Made by a program: the position numbers and the translations under genes. From Albugo candida (lineage: Eukaryota > Oomycota > Peronosporomycetes > Albuginales): a stretch of DNA of 64,000 bases. The notes below the pieces were generated by a model. It did not search any database and was not told where the DNA came from. It was given only the letters and a program-made list of their open reading frames with translations. Numbering within the stretch: position 1 is the first letter of the stretch; each line of letters begins with the position of its first letter. The stretch covers positions 580,909-644,908 of the forward strand of contig JBDOQK010000008.1 of the NCBI GenBank assembly GCA_040437565.1. Reading direction: 5' to 3'. Shown here one piece after another: positions 44,786-56,975 of the stretch.

Positions 44786-45800
44786 AATATTGAAGTATGA
44801 AATGGAAACGACCCGATGGAAGTAACCAAACAAGACTGGGAAAAATATTTTCGGGGAGCGGGTGAGCCGAATAATGGAGATTTGTGAAAGATAGATAAAG
44901 AAATGCGTAAAGTAAGAATGAATCAGCACGGATCGCAAGAATACGTGGAACACGCAGATACAAACCCTATTGTCAAGTGGATGGTCGATGCTTTAGAGCC
45001 TCCAATATTCTAACGAAAAATTGTGTAAAAACACGAGATGGACATCCACAAAACAATGAAGAAAAACGCTGTGAACTTTTGCAAGTGGCGTCCGGAGCTG
45101 TTTTAAAGTTTCATGGAATGGGATGGGAGCCGGATTCAATGTAAGATAGATAGCTGTCCGATATGTGATCCTGAAGAAGCGGAAAGACTACTGAAACAAC
45201 GCAAATCACAGAACGAGAAAAAAAAGGATGTCGTTACTAGAGTGAGGAAATCAGTTAGCGACTACAGCGGCGAGGAAAGGCAACAGTGGATGGACTTGAT
45301 AAGTTAAGCGCATTATTGGATTCGGGATCATACTTTCGCATGGCATCAGTGGGTCTTATAAAAGCGCTCAAAAAAGACATCTCTCACCATCATGGATCTA
45401 AAACAAACAGGTGAAAATCGAAACCGTTAGGCCGACACCTTTGTGGGTGAAACGAAGTATTTTGCTGCAGTGAGTGGAGTTTAGCAGAAGAGGAGGACTG
45501 CTGTTGTGGAACTGATCGTAAATGAGGAAGACGAGTCCATGTGACTTATATGGCTTTTCAGTGATGGCGATTCTGGAAGGAGCCAGGAAAAAGAAGAGCA
45601 TATGGGATGAGGAGAAGTAAACAAAGCAAAGTACTCGGGGGTGCAACTCGTTGAAAGTGTTTGCGAAGACAAACTCTTCGAAAATGGAGTGGAACCCAGC
45701 GATGAGAATGGAGAATATCTACTTACACCAGAAGGGAGGCCAAGGGATACACAGAAGGGTCGTATTCATAGCATTTTTGTGGAGAAGAAATGAAAAAGTG
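44786..45800 (+). pseudogene. Gypsy gag/protease remnants
   Basis: Plus-strand fragments show a Cys-containing gag end (SCPICDPEEAERLLKQ), then an aspartic protease-like LLDSGS at about 45317 and acidic linker text (DENGEYLLTPEGRPRDTQK). All are interrupted by stops. They fall between the two copia insertions. Confidence 0.6.
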
Positions 45801-47305
45801 AAAATCGCAGGTGCCAAAATTGAATCGTTTGATCGTTGAGGGACTTATTATTCAGAAATCATGATGCATTTCGCGTGGAGTCTGGTTGTCCTCATACAAA
45901 GTAATTGCCGAATCTTTATGAATTTTTAAGTCTTCCAGAAGACTATTGATCCATATGACTTCTTGGACACAAAGAGATAGTGCAACGTATTCTGCTTCGG
46001 CGGTACTTAAAGCGACAACTCCTTGTAATTTGGACTTTAAGATAACAGGGGATCCAATCATCATAACCATGATTCCTGACATAGATCGGCGAATTTCTTT
46101 TGATGCAGCCGAATCTGCGTCGCTATACGCACAAATCTGTAGATATCGCAACACTCGAATTGCTACCTTCCAGTGTTTCTCAGTTGGATTTTAAAGATGT
46201 CGACTGAGCTGACATACAGCAAATGTAACATCAGGTCTTTTCCATTTGATGTACAGTAATGAATTGAACTTGTCGATCATTTTTTTAAAAGCATGCTGTC
46301 TGGAAGATTTTCATCACTATCTTACTTTGACTATTTCCGCTTCTATGCCAAGGATGTATCTCAATTGACCAAGTGTCTTGAGTGAAAACGTTTTCTTCAA
46401 TTGCAGCGTGACGTTGTTAATCGCTTCCAATCTTGTTGCTCCTATCAGCATATCATCAACATACAAAGCAATATANNNNNNNNNNNNNNNNNNNNNNNNN
46501 NNNNNNNNNNNNNNNNNNNNNNNNNNNNNNNNNNNNNNNNNNNNNNNNNNNNNNNNNNNNNNNNNNNNNNNNNNNGATACACAGAAGGGTCGTATTCATA
46601 GCATTTTTGTGGAGAAGAAATGAAAAAGTGAAAATCGCAGGTGCCAAAATTGAATCGTTTGATCGTTGAGGGACTTATTATTCAGAAATCATGATGCATT
46701 TCGCGTGGAGTCTGGTTGTCCTCATACAAAGTAATTGCCGAATCTTTATGAATTTTTAAGTCTTCCAGAAGACTATTGATCCATATGACTTCTTGGACAC
46801 AAAGAGATAGTGCAACGTATTCTGCTTCGGCGGTACTTAAAGCGACAACTCCTTGTAATTTGGACTTTAAGATAACAGGGGATCCAATCATCATAACCAT
46901 GATTCCTGACATAGATCGGCGAATTTCTTTTGATGCAGCCGAATCTGCGTCGCTATACGCACAAATCTGTAGATATCGCAACACTCGAATTGCTACCTTC
47001 CAGTGTTTCTCAGTTGGATTTTAAAGATGTCGACTGAGCTGACATACAGCAAATGTAACATCAGGTCTTTTCCATTTGATGTACAGTAATGAATTGAACT
47101 TGTCGATCATTTTTTTAAAAGCATGCTGTCTGGAAGATTTTCATCACTATCTTACTTTGACTATTTCCGCTTCTATGCCAAGGATGTATCTCAATTGACC
47201 AAGTGTCTTGAGTGAAAACGTTTTCTTCAATTGCAGCGTGACGTTGTTAATCGCTTCCAATCTTGTTGCTCCTATCAGCATATCATCAACATACAAAGCA
47301 ATATA
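45746..47305. repeat. Unmerged contig overlap flanking N gap
   Basis: The 730 bases at 45746-46475 recur at 46576-47305 around the N run 46476-46575. This doubles the copia RNase H region artificially. Confidence 0.9.
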
Positions 47306-50300
47306 TTTGGAGTCATGTTCCGCATGCCGAACAAAAATGCAAGAATCCTTCTTGCATCGATTGAACCCTAGCTTGATCTCAGAGATATTTGAGACAGCTT
47401 ATACCATGTAAGAGCTGCTTGCTTTAGTCCATATAAACTTCGGTTCAACTTGCAAATATGGTTTGGCTGGATTAATGCTCCTTTCGGTGGCCAAATGAAA
47501 CATCTTCTTCCAGATTTCCATTAAGAAATGCCGTATCCACATCATATTGCTTGACATGATAGCCTCGGTGACAGCACAATGCCTTAAAAATACACGAATT
47601 GAATTCAAGCTTGCAACAGGAGAGTACGTCTCAAAGTAATCGATGCCTGGGGTTTGTCGATAGCCAAGTGCGACAAGTCTTGCCTCATAACGTTGGATTT
47701 CTCCTTTGTCATTCTTTTTCACTGAAAATACCCATTTGGTGCCGAGCACTTCCTGACTTGATGTACGTTTTACTACCTTCCAGTTGACTTTTCCTCCAAA
47801 TCTGCCAATTCCGCTTTCATGACTTCGAACTACTGCTCCGCTTCTGGTGATTACCGTACACCTCGATCGCAGATTGGTACTTCCAACGCTACATTAGCTT
47901 CTTCATCTTCGAGTCTGTATCGTTTCTTCGGTTTTCCATTATCTTCAACTAAATCGCTCTCATGAGGTACGATTGCGTCTGAGGGACCACCGTCCATTAG
48001 TGGTAATTGTGGATTCCCTATCAAATTGTGTCGTCCAGATGGCGTACCGAAACCAATAATATTATCATCATATCTTCACTCCCTCGGTACTATATCCGTA
48101 CTGGAGAAATCTTTCTTAAAGCATTATCGTTAATGTCCATATCCATATCATACGTTGTGACCACGTCGAGTGGCGAAGATGATGGCTGTTGAGTTCCCTC
48201 CAGTTCAACATCGACATGAATTATTGGTAAAATATTCTCAACTTGTACATCCTTATCATGTTCGCGGTCAATCCTCGTACCATACGTCTTTCCCAAATGA
48301 CCATCCACCACTTGACTGTATTTAATCAGGTTCGATTCTTTGAATACAGCTGTTCTCACTACCACTGATTTGCTTGTTCTGGAACAACCCTTTGTCATCA
48401 TCGAGTATCCGACAAACATAAGAGGAAATCCTTTGCCATCCAGAGTTTGTCTCTTTGCCTTGTCGATGTGTGGAAAACCCTTGGAACCAAAAACGCACAA
48501 GTTGCTCAAATTCGGTCGTGTTCCAAAACAAACCTCAATAGGTGCCGTGGACTTCCAAACGGAATTCTGGAATGCGATTGGTGATATGCATCACGGTATT
48601 GATTGCTTCTGCCCACCACTGCTTTTCGATATTCTTCCATGCTATCATAGATCGAGCTTGCTCCATCAGTGTATGATTCATTCGCTCAGCCAAACCGTTT
48701 GGTTGAGGCGAGTAAGATATATAGTTGTTTGATGTATAATCCCGGCGGTTCGATAGGGGGATATGAATTTCTTGTGATACATTCCCCCGCTGTCGGTTCG
48801 GATACACTTGATCCTTTTGTTGCTTTGATTTTACATCAACGCTTTATATTCCACAAACTTTTCGAGCACTTCGCTCTTCGATGCGATAAAATTGGCCACA
48901 GTATATCTGGAGTAATCGTCGATCAACGTGACAACAGACCCATTACGTCACTGTGTATGAGTTCAAAGTACTCTTGAGGTCCTGATCTCACTATTCTTTG
49001 ATTTAGGTCCACATTCGTTTTCCAATTTATACATCCTGCATACATTTGGACGATCATCCTCTTGATTCATATCAACATTAATCCCATCGACACATTTACT
49101 GACATTTCCAAGATTCGACATCGATATATGTCCAAGGCGCGCATGCCATAATTCCAAATCTTGTTTCGCATTTGCTTGACTGGCATTCTCCACGCTGGAT
49201 GAACATCGCAATGCGTACAGCTTGACTCTTTCTTGACATTTGTCACTAGTTGACCGTTTTTCATGATACTACACCATTGCCCTTCAAACTTAACTTTGAG
49301 TCCTCTTGACAAAAAAGCTGATACTGAAAATAGTCGTCGATCCATGCCTGGTACTAATAGCACATCATAGATTTTCACTCGAGCTCTATCTTCAAATGTA
49401 ACAGGTACGGCTCCAATTTTTGTGGCTGTTAGTTGAAGGCCATTTGCTACAGTGATTTGAATTGATGATTTAAGTAGCTTGAAATCCGTGAATTTTTCTT
49501 TGAATGGAGTCATGTGACTACTGGCACCCCTATCCAGCAGCTAGTTCATGTCAGATTTGCTGTCTGACGACATAAATGCATGTTCGCTACTTGGTTGCTG
49601 TCTTGACCGCTGTCTATTTTGTCGACAATCGAAATGTCAATGACCAGTACGTCCACAGCCAAAACACTTTCCATGAAACTTATGTGTTGCTCTGTACCGC
49701 TGCTTATAATTTCCTCGTCTTTCTTTTCTAAAGTGCTGCTCGTTGCTTTCAAAACAAGTTCTCCGGATTCCTCTGTTGAAGCGATTCATATTCTCGTTGG
49801 GTCATTTATTTTGCCTGTAACATATCCATATTTGGTATGTTCTCGATGATCTTTATGATTGAGTAGTATTCATCCGACAGACTACCTAATAGCAATATGA
49901 TTTGCTCATCTTGATCCAGATTGTCTCCAGTTGCAGCCATTCTTGTGCAAAATGTCCTCAAACTTCATGATGTGCTCCAATGCAATTCCTCCGTTTTCCA
50001 TTCTGAACTCGTGCAGTTTTCGTCTTATCTGTATGCGATTATGCGTGTTTCGCCGAAGAAAAAAGATTTTCAAGATTTCCCACGCTACGGCTGTACTTGT
50101 GGCCGAACGAATCAATGACTGGAACATCGGGCTGATCATTCCCGCAATGATGGAAAAGGCCTTGACATCATTGACTTTCCACATTTCTATCACTGGATCG
50201 GCCTCATTCGGAATCTTCAAGGCATCAAAGTGTCCGTGGAGTTTCTTCCTTGCTAACCTCATCCGAGCATTAAAGTCCCATACGAAATAATTGTCTTCGC

Positions 50301-50345
50301 AATACGTCCTTCTGTTCCATCGAGCTTGGGCTCATAATCTGTTGA
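45852..50345 (-). mobile_element. Ty1/copia retroelement 2, truncated and degenerate
   Basis: Minus-strand remnants appear in full copia order. They are gag (49906-50345, HGHFDALKI...), protease-like region (49067-49513, SIQITVANG, VPGMDRRLFSVSAF), GAG-pre-integrase (LWHARLGHISMSNLG), integrase end (PQPNGLAERMNHTLMEQARSM), reverse transcriptase (LGTKWVFSVKKNDKGEI, YVDDMLIGA) and RNase H (DSAASKEIRRSMSG, VALSTAEAEYVALSLC). RNase H stops soon after YEDNQ, so the 3' end is missing, and I found no LTRs. Several stops and frameshifts occur. It is less decayed than copia 1 and of a different lineage. Confidence 0.82.
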
Positions 50346-50426
50346 TTTAAAGGAAGCTTTGAAGGGGGATCGTTCGAGCCACGCCGTTCAGAGTAGATTG
50401 GAAAGTACCTTTATTTAAGTTTTAGA

Positions 50427-52430
50427 TTGCTAACTAAAGTAGATCTAATATTAGAATCTTTAGCATGGCCTTTAGTGTCCAATGTGGTCTACACCATCAT
50501 CAACATGTGTGAGATGGAAACTCCAAAGACGGCGGCGGAACTGCAACAATTCTTATGTGTAGTAAATTGGATGCGGAACGACATTTCGAACTATTCAACA
50601 TTGGTCAATAATCTCCATGAAGTTCTAGAAGTAGTCGCAAAGGCGGCAGGTGGTCACAAGAAGCGGAATCTCATTCATGTGCTTTTGCAAGATCACGGAT
50701 GGACATGAATGTTAAAAAAAGTGAAGGACGCATTGTATGCAATGGTGCCTGTGGCACATCCAGAAGAAATTTTGAGTGTATGTGTCTATACGGATGCATC
50801 CCAAGATCACTGGGGAGATATAGTTACGCACTTAGCTCCAGAAGGGCTATTCAAACCAAGAGCGGAGCAGAATCATTTTCCTTTTGGCGTTTATTAGGGG
50901 TTCATTTCATGGACAATTATTGAGAAAGAAACCTATGCAATAGTGGAAATGTGCAAAAGATTGGAGTATATATCGCTATGAGCAAAAGTATTTCATATCT
51001 CCACGGAGCATAGAAACTTACAATTCATCTTCGATCCAGGGAGTATTGACAGTACTATAGCTCGATGTAGAGCTGACAAGCTACAGCGTTGGTCAACGGT
51101 GCTGAAAACGTTTCGATACACCGTGGAGCATGTGGCCGATACCGAAAACGTCTGGGATGACCTACTATCCAGATGGGGATGTGGAGATAATTAAGATGTA
51201 AAGCGGAAAAAAACGAAATGCTGTGCTTTGGCAGTTGTTGAGAACGTTTCGCCACTACAAAGAGACGGGTTTGAGTGGCCAGCACTGGATGATACAAGAG
51301 AAATTCAACAAAGAGAAATTGGGACAACTTGCCATCCGAATCTTATAATGGATAAGCAGCGGCTACTTTGGACGGATCAAAGTGGACGTATCTGGATACC
51401 GGACAGCGGCATTACATTACAAAAGAGACTTTGTGTGGTAGCGGATGTGGGTCCAGCAGGTCATCGTGAAATCGATACAACATCAGACATACTGCCAAAA
51501 TACATGATAAGGAAAACGATGAAAGCTGATGGATAATCTTCGTCAACAATGCTTATAGTTTCTGACGGCAAACGGTCGAGAATGTCCACAACCGTATGTA
51601 GAAACACCACATGCGACGAAACCAAATGAGCTTTTACATTTTTATTTCTCGTCGATACCTAAAGGATTGCATGGTTATACGTACGTGCTCGTACTAGCGG
51701 ATGGTATGAGTGGATTTTGTGAACTTGTACCCACAACAGGGACGAATACGGAGGTGGTAGTTCAAGAATTGATGAATTGGTTCAAACGATATGGTTCCGT
51801 CTTCTTATGGGTTTCGTATGTAGGCTCACAATTCATCCGTAGAAAGTCCGAAAACCCTTGGACACTCAACATTATTTTGTTACGGCTTATTATCCGTGGG
51901 CAAACGGGACCGTTGAGGTCATGAATCGGCAGTTGTTGAAAGTAATCTGTTCATCACTGATTGAACAACAACAAAATATTGAACTTGGCCCAGTTTGTTA
52001 CCGCTCTTTTTTATCTACGATCAACCAGCTACCGCCAAATCGACTTGGAGTAATTGCTTCAGTAACGGCTTTTGCTGCGTTGCCGCATAAGGACCCAATA
52101 AGCGTTCTGTATCAGCCATCACTATAACAAGGAATGGCCGCGTTTATCGAAAATTAACTCAGGGCAATGCATCGCCATCACGTGTCAGTATTGCATTGTA
52201 TACGGGATGCTATGCACAAGCAAGCATCTTGAAGCTTCCCGCGAAAAGAATGAAGCCTCTCGGCACAGACATGCACAGAAACATGGCTTCTGTCCCGTGA
52301 ACTTCGAAATTGGCGATTTCGTCCTGACGGGGAGTATTTCAAGGCGTACTAGCAAATCGATGCTTCTGTGGAAATGCCCTTATCGAATGATGGCAATGTC
52401 AATCGTCTGGACTTCTGACGTCTAGGAATA
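50427..52430 (+). pseudogene. Gypsy RNase H/integrase remnants
   Basis: Plus-strand fragments read TPKTAAELQQFLCVVNWMR (post-RT motif), VCVYTDASQDHWGDIV (RNase H), NLQFIFDPGSIDSTIA, then integrase core text (YTYVLVLADGMSGFCELVP, YYPWANGTVEVMNRQLL) and a chromo-like tail region. These are typical of oomycete Ty3/gypsy pol. Stops and shifts split it, and the reverse transcriptase YxDD part is missing, presumably lost where copia 2 lies. Confidence 0.8.
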
Positions 52431-52772
52431 GGTGGTTCCATTCAGTATCATCACAAGACATGTCACCAGGTTGAAGTTTTTCGAATATAAGATTTGGACT
52501 TCTTTCAAGAGTTAACGAACTACGTAGTGTAAGCGAACGGATGGTATTTAGTAATTCGTTTCTTGGGCTGCCGCCTCAATCCTGATAAACATCACTGAGG
52601 GATACTCATGGAAAGGATTGTATTGGAAGACACGGAGAATAGCTGGGAGCCAGTCAGTGTCCTGATGGAAGTCATCCCTACCCTATTGAAGAAGTGGTTG
52701 AATACCGAACCCAAAGTGACCGACATGCGAAGAATCATTGTCATTGAAACTTCAAGAAGGAGAGGGAAACGA

Positions 52773-53112
52773 TGGGTTAGGTACCGTTTACGTATCTAGT
52801 TAGGAACCGTTACGTCTCTAACGTATCAGGTTAGGACTTTGGATCGAGACATTATTCTGGATATTGGTGCAAGGTCTCTTTCTACATTTTTNNNNNNNNN
52901 NNNNNNNNNNNNNNNNNNNNNNNNNNNNNNNNNNNNNNNNNNNNNNNNNNNNNNNNNNNNNNNNNNNNNNNNNNNNNNNNNNNNNNNNNNNCAAGGTCTC
53001 TTTCTACATTTTTCAGAGGAGAGGTTTAAAAAACATAACACACGTACTTTTTACTCAACAAGAGAGTCAATCAAGCTATCGACGAATTTGTCGTCTGGAT
53101 TGCTTGCCGGAG
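52773..53112 (+). repeat. Gypsy LTR, right, interrupted by N gap
   Basis: It is similar to 38901-39114. The N run at 52892-52991 is flanked by a 22-bp duplicate (52870-52891 and 52992-53013). It directly follows the gypsy pol remnants, as a 3' LTR should. Confidence 0.65.
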
Positions 53113-54864
53113 GATTTGTGGAAGACAAATCACGAGGAAACGCCGCTCAAATTTGGATATGCCAGCGTTTCGAATAAAAAAACGCTGTATACACTAGATT
53201 CGGCCATTGCTCCTGGTCGCCATACCAATTGTGGGGTAGCTTACTACGACAGCTCTAAAATTTTTGCCAGCAATGTCTTGATCTAACTTCATCAAACCAA
53301 TGAAAGACTCTGCTGTGTCCGTCCCATTGACTGTCCAAATACCTAAAACGACAAACTTTGTCGTCAAGTTTCTCACCGGAAGCGGTAAACCTGCCTCCAC
53401 TAAATTTGAAATTATCCACGATCTTATGTGCGCTCACGAAAGCTCTGTATGTATAAGAGAAATGGAATACGAAGAAGCCTTTAATATGGGAGGATTTAAC
53501 AATGTTGAAAAGTGGCAAGACATTCCTCACACCATCCTTCTGTTTTCAGCACTCTTCAAGTCGATCTGAAGAACTGGTTCCTATTGTGCTGGCTGACATT
53601 CCCAGTGCAGAGAGCAACGGGACCGAGGAATTGTGCTTGTTTGAAGGTCCAAGGAAAAGTTTTTAACAACTAAATTGATTCTCTACAAGCAGTCTCCTGT
53701 AGAGAATTTCGTGGTAACTTTATGGATGGGATAGGAAAGCGTCACCAGTGTATGCCATGATAGATTTGAAGAACCTTCGGATTGTGACCCTAGAAGGATA
53801 ACCGTGACCAGATGCAATGGATGAGGGTAGCCAACCTAAAGAGACTGTTACTTGAGGGCTTTCAATAGGAACATGTTTGTTATTTTGGAACTACTTATGT
53901 CTACTTGGTTTTTTTAAAATAAGAAAAATATTTGCTATCCGCTGATTGAGGCAAAATCTTTATTTCCGTCTTCGCCAAAATTGTTTCATGCAGTAGCATT
54001 TTTGGCCTTCTCAGTCACAGATAATAATATAGAAAGTTTCCAGGGTTTGCGTCACCTCACTAAAACACTATAGCAAGTTGGATAGATAATACTGACTTAA
54101 AGGTGTTCATACTACTAGAATTACACTCACACACTCACAAACAAGAAACTACGCACATACATAACTTTAAGAGATTATCTGTTAACGCTGGTGACATGTC
54201 TTGCTGTTGGCAGTCTTATTATGTGACTATGTTTAAATTTACCGTGCAGGTTTGGTTGCTGAAAAATATGGTTCATAGATTACGAATTACAAAATCAGTC
54301 TATCGGCAGTAGCATTGAATGATGTGCTAAATTGATGATATATTCGAGACACTTGATCTTGAAATAGAAGCTGTGTTCTCCTATTCCAATGTACACGAAT
54401 CTAAAAGACATGTAAAATGCTATTGAAATTTGCAATGATTTGTTCGCTGTGAAGAACTACTGTACAGAGCTGTCTATACTACTCTGCTTCATCTTCGACA
54501 CAGCCATATAAAGCTATAGTGCAAAAAAATCAAGATCCGATAATGAGATCCACCTATGTTGCATCTATACGCAATAAACCGATCGCATCTACATGAAAGG
54601 ACAGGCCTGTAGAATCAATTTTAGCATGTGGCTGACATATATACGCAATGGCGACCATTTGGCTAGAGCTCCACATTAAGCAGCTTCTTCATGACGATTT
54701 CTTCCACCAATTCAGGAGTAGGTAATGACTCATTGCATCAAAAACAGCAAAATTACCTATTGATGCCTTGCTTACTTCCTTAATTTACTAGACTGCACAT
54801 TTTTTGCAGCATCAGGAAATGTTTTATATTATAAATAAATTGTTTTTTGCGAATTATCTGTAAT
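53113..54864. other. Gene-poor region
   Basis: A plus-strand frame at 53300-53569 and its neighbours look like a broken coding sequence, but I recognise no domain. Nothing else is supported. Confidence 0.4.
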
Positions 54865-54946
54865 GTCAGTGTGCCCGAGCGGTCTAAGGGGGTAGACTCA
54901 AGTTCTACTGTATTCGTACTCGTGGGTTCAAATCCCACCGCTGACA
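54865..54946 (+). tRNA. tRNA-Leu (anticodon CAA)
   Basis: An 82-nt type II tRNA can be folded by eye. The acceptor pairs GTCAGTG with CGCTGAC, the D-arm has CCGAGCGGTCTAAGG, and the anticodon stem GTAGA/TCTAC encloses loop CTCAAGT (anticodon CAA, reading UUG). A variable arm of leucine type follows, then the T-arm GTGGGTTCAAATCCCAC. The discriminator base is A, and a TTTT run lies a few bases downstream as a Pol III terminator. There is no intron. Confidence 0.95.
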
Positions 54947-55636
54947 AAATTTTCTTTGTGCTTGAGCAAATGATGGTCATGCTTTATCAGCCATTACTAC
55001 CTGTTTCCCATCTCTGTTCTTTACCGATCCTCTTGTGATATTCAGTTGACGGTGTCCATATTACTAAAGCCAACTGGGTTCTCGACTAGTTGAAGTTGTC
55101 TATATTACTAGAATTAGACGTAAATGACTTTTCTAATGCCTAAACTACAATAAATGAACAAAATGAAGGCAATGTTGGTCTAGAAAGCCGCAGCGAGGCT
55201 CAGCGACTGGAATAAGATAGTACTGAGTTAGAACGCCACGCATCACCGACTTAGCATCGTTGACGGAGTCGAACTTGAAGCAGGCTGGGCCGAGAGAGAA
55301 ATACCTCCTGGCTGAACCAGTATGTTGATAAGACGCTAATACTTGTGTCAACTGCTCGAGCTGTTCCGTATCATAGCACTGCCGTTGAAAATACCGGATA
55401 TGGGCACTCAGTGTGGTATAAACCACCGAAACTGTTGGGTTCTCGACTATCTGCAGGAAAGAAAGTTTATAAGAGACCTGCAGAATATGTCTTCTCGCAG
55501 TTAGCGCCGTATTGTGGTTGCCTGAAACCACTACAATAGGACACTGTCCAGCTTGTTAAAAATGTTCAGTTTATAATACAGTAGGACCGTGTTTTTCAAC
55601 TTGGTGTCACCGCACTAGGTGAACATAGCCATCCTG
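54947..55636. other. Unassigned region with possible coding fragment
   Basis: A minus-strand open frame (55145-55531, no ATG at its start) reads like decayed coding sequence but matches no family I know. A short GGGTTCTCGACTA repeat occurs twice (about 55076 and 55438). Confidence 0.35.
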
Positions 55637-55743
55637 TTGAAGCTGATTTCCCTGAACCAGTGTGGAACACATCAGGCTAATCAACTTACAGCTATTGGAC
55701 ACTAAATTAGTGGCTCGTCCAGTACGAGAAGGCTAAGACTAGC
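55637..55743 (+). repeat. Dispersed repeat core, copy 2
   Basis: This is the inverted partner of 36012-36123 and matches over about 107 bases. It lacks the TTCACTC motifs that surround copy 1. Confidence 0.75.
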
Positions 55744-56477
55744 TAGCAAAGTGAACTAAGGACCTCCTACATTTAATATATATTACTTTCCAAATTTTAT
55801 CTTAAGTGCTCAAAACATCCAACCAGGATTAGGACTTGAGTTGCGCTTGTAATTCTACTTGCCGGTGCCGTACCCCCAGCATCTTCGACTTCGGAAAGAT
55901 CGGCCAACTGATTGTTTCGAGTAGATTAATCACACTTTGAAAGACGGATGCGTTCGTCTTGATCGTAACACTGTCTGCGACAGTACCCAATTTGCGCACT
56001 AAACGTGGTGTATACTTTGTGATATTCACAAAGCGACAAGCGGCTAATCGCACTTTGCCCACCCTCGCTCAACGCAATGAATACGTACATGATCAACAAA
56101 TAAAATACTCTTATTTACAGCTCCTACAATCCATCCATATCTTATGAATGGAACCTCACAATTATTACCACTCTGTACAATCACCTATGATGTGCTATGA
56201 AATCCTGGATGGTAAGTAGCGCTTCGGCTGCGTATCTCGTCATATTTTGCCTTCTCACATAACTTTCTTGCGTAACTGCTTGCTCTCCTTTATTCAGTAT
56301 TGCTGTGATCACAATCACATTTGTTCACTAAATCGCGCCAATGTGTAACTGCGTCTGACAGAACGGGCGATCTCATTTCGAACTATATGTTTTCTTTTTA
56401 TGGAACAATGAATTTGATACCAACTCAAAACGCGTCCTGTCTTGCAAATTGCTTCACTCTTCTTGTTTGTGCACTTT
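55744..56477. other. Unassigned region
   Basis: A minus-strand frame at 55829-56062 has coding-like composition but no recognisable domain. I see no RNA gene. Confidence 0.35.
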
Positions 56478-56975
56478 GAACGGCTGCGGATGATTGCGTA
56501 TCTCAAAGGATATGAGGCGCCAAAGGTTACATCCATGCATCACGAGGATTTCTATGGAGCCGTTCTAATCCTTGCTTTATCATTCCATATATTTAATATG
56601 AACATTAGCGTTTCCCCGTACCCATCCAAGCGCAATATCATCGCAGGTTGCCGAATTCAAAAGCCGATATTTCGTATAAGAGCACGTTCTGACCACTTGC
56701 AAATCTCCTTCAGGCCGTACATTAAGGAACACCTCAGAATGTATGGCCTCAGAAGCGCTACAGCCATGATATAACTGTGCGTCTTTGTCCTGAAAATGCC
56801 GTGCTTCGATCGATCTGATGCTTGGTCAATTAATGACCAAAAATACCGCGGTAGGTATCCTTCACTCGTCCTTCAAAGTGCATCCCCGTGTCGCTCCCTA
56901 GGAGCGTATAGAAACTTTGTAGAAAAAGTTATAGGTGCCGAGAGAGCAGACAGTTTCGACTGATTTTTTGATTCG
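56478..56975 (+). pseudogene. Decayed ferric-reductase relic
   Basis: Collinear pieces match the second half of the intact gene at 57805-60352. MHHEDFYGA corresponds to MHLDGFYGA of the intact gene. The CCCCGTACCCATCCAAGCGC stretch corresponds to 59760 onward, and a YIKEH...YGLRSA piece corresponds to YIKKH...WPLQRCA. The last part corresponds to the C-terminal GPESLEKTVQKA region. About 300 bases between the first two pieces are missing, and stops are present. It is the remains of a tandem paralogue on the same strand. Confidence 0.65.

Larger units (their letters stand above)
38901..53112 (+). mobile_element. Decayed Ty3/gypsy retroelement split by two copia insertions
   Basis: Direct repeats of about 215 bp at 38901-39114 and 52773-53112 (the latter holding an N gap) behave as LTRs. 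Both start TGGGT and share GTATCAGGTTAGGA and TCAATCAAGCTATCGA. Between them on the plus strand lie gag/protease remnants (39115-39467, 44786-45800) and reverse transcriptase-end, RNase H and integrase remnants (50427-52430), in the order expected for Ty3/gypsy. The two intervals missing from the order are filled by minus-strand copia elements. All frames carry stops or shifts. That both LTRs belong to one insertion is inference from order and orientation. Confidence 0.6.

Noticed and set aside
55145-55531. 128-codon minus-strand gene
   Set aside because: It lacks an ATG at its start and any recognisable domain, so it is left as a possible relic within an unassigned region.
55637-55743. Fragment of ribosomal RNA (CCAGTACGAGAAGG resembles the sarcin-ricin loop)
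   Set aside because: The match is short and the flanks do not follow large-subunit rRNA. It is better described as an unclassified dispersed repeat.
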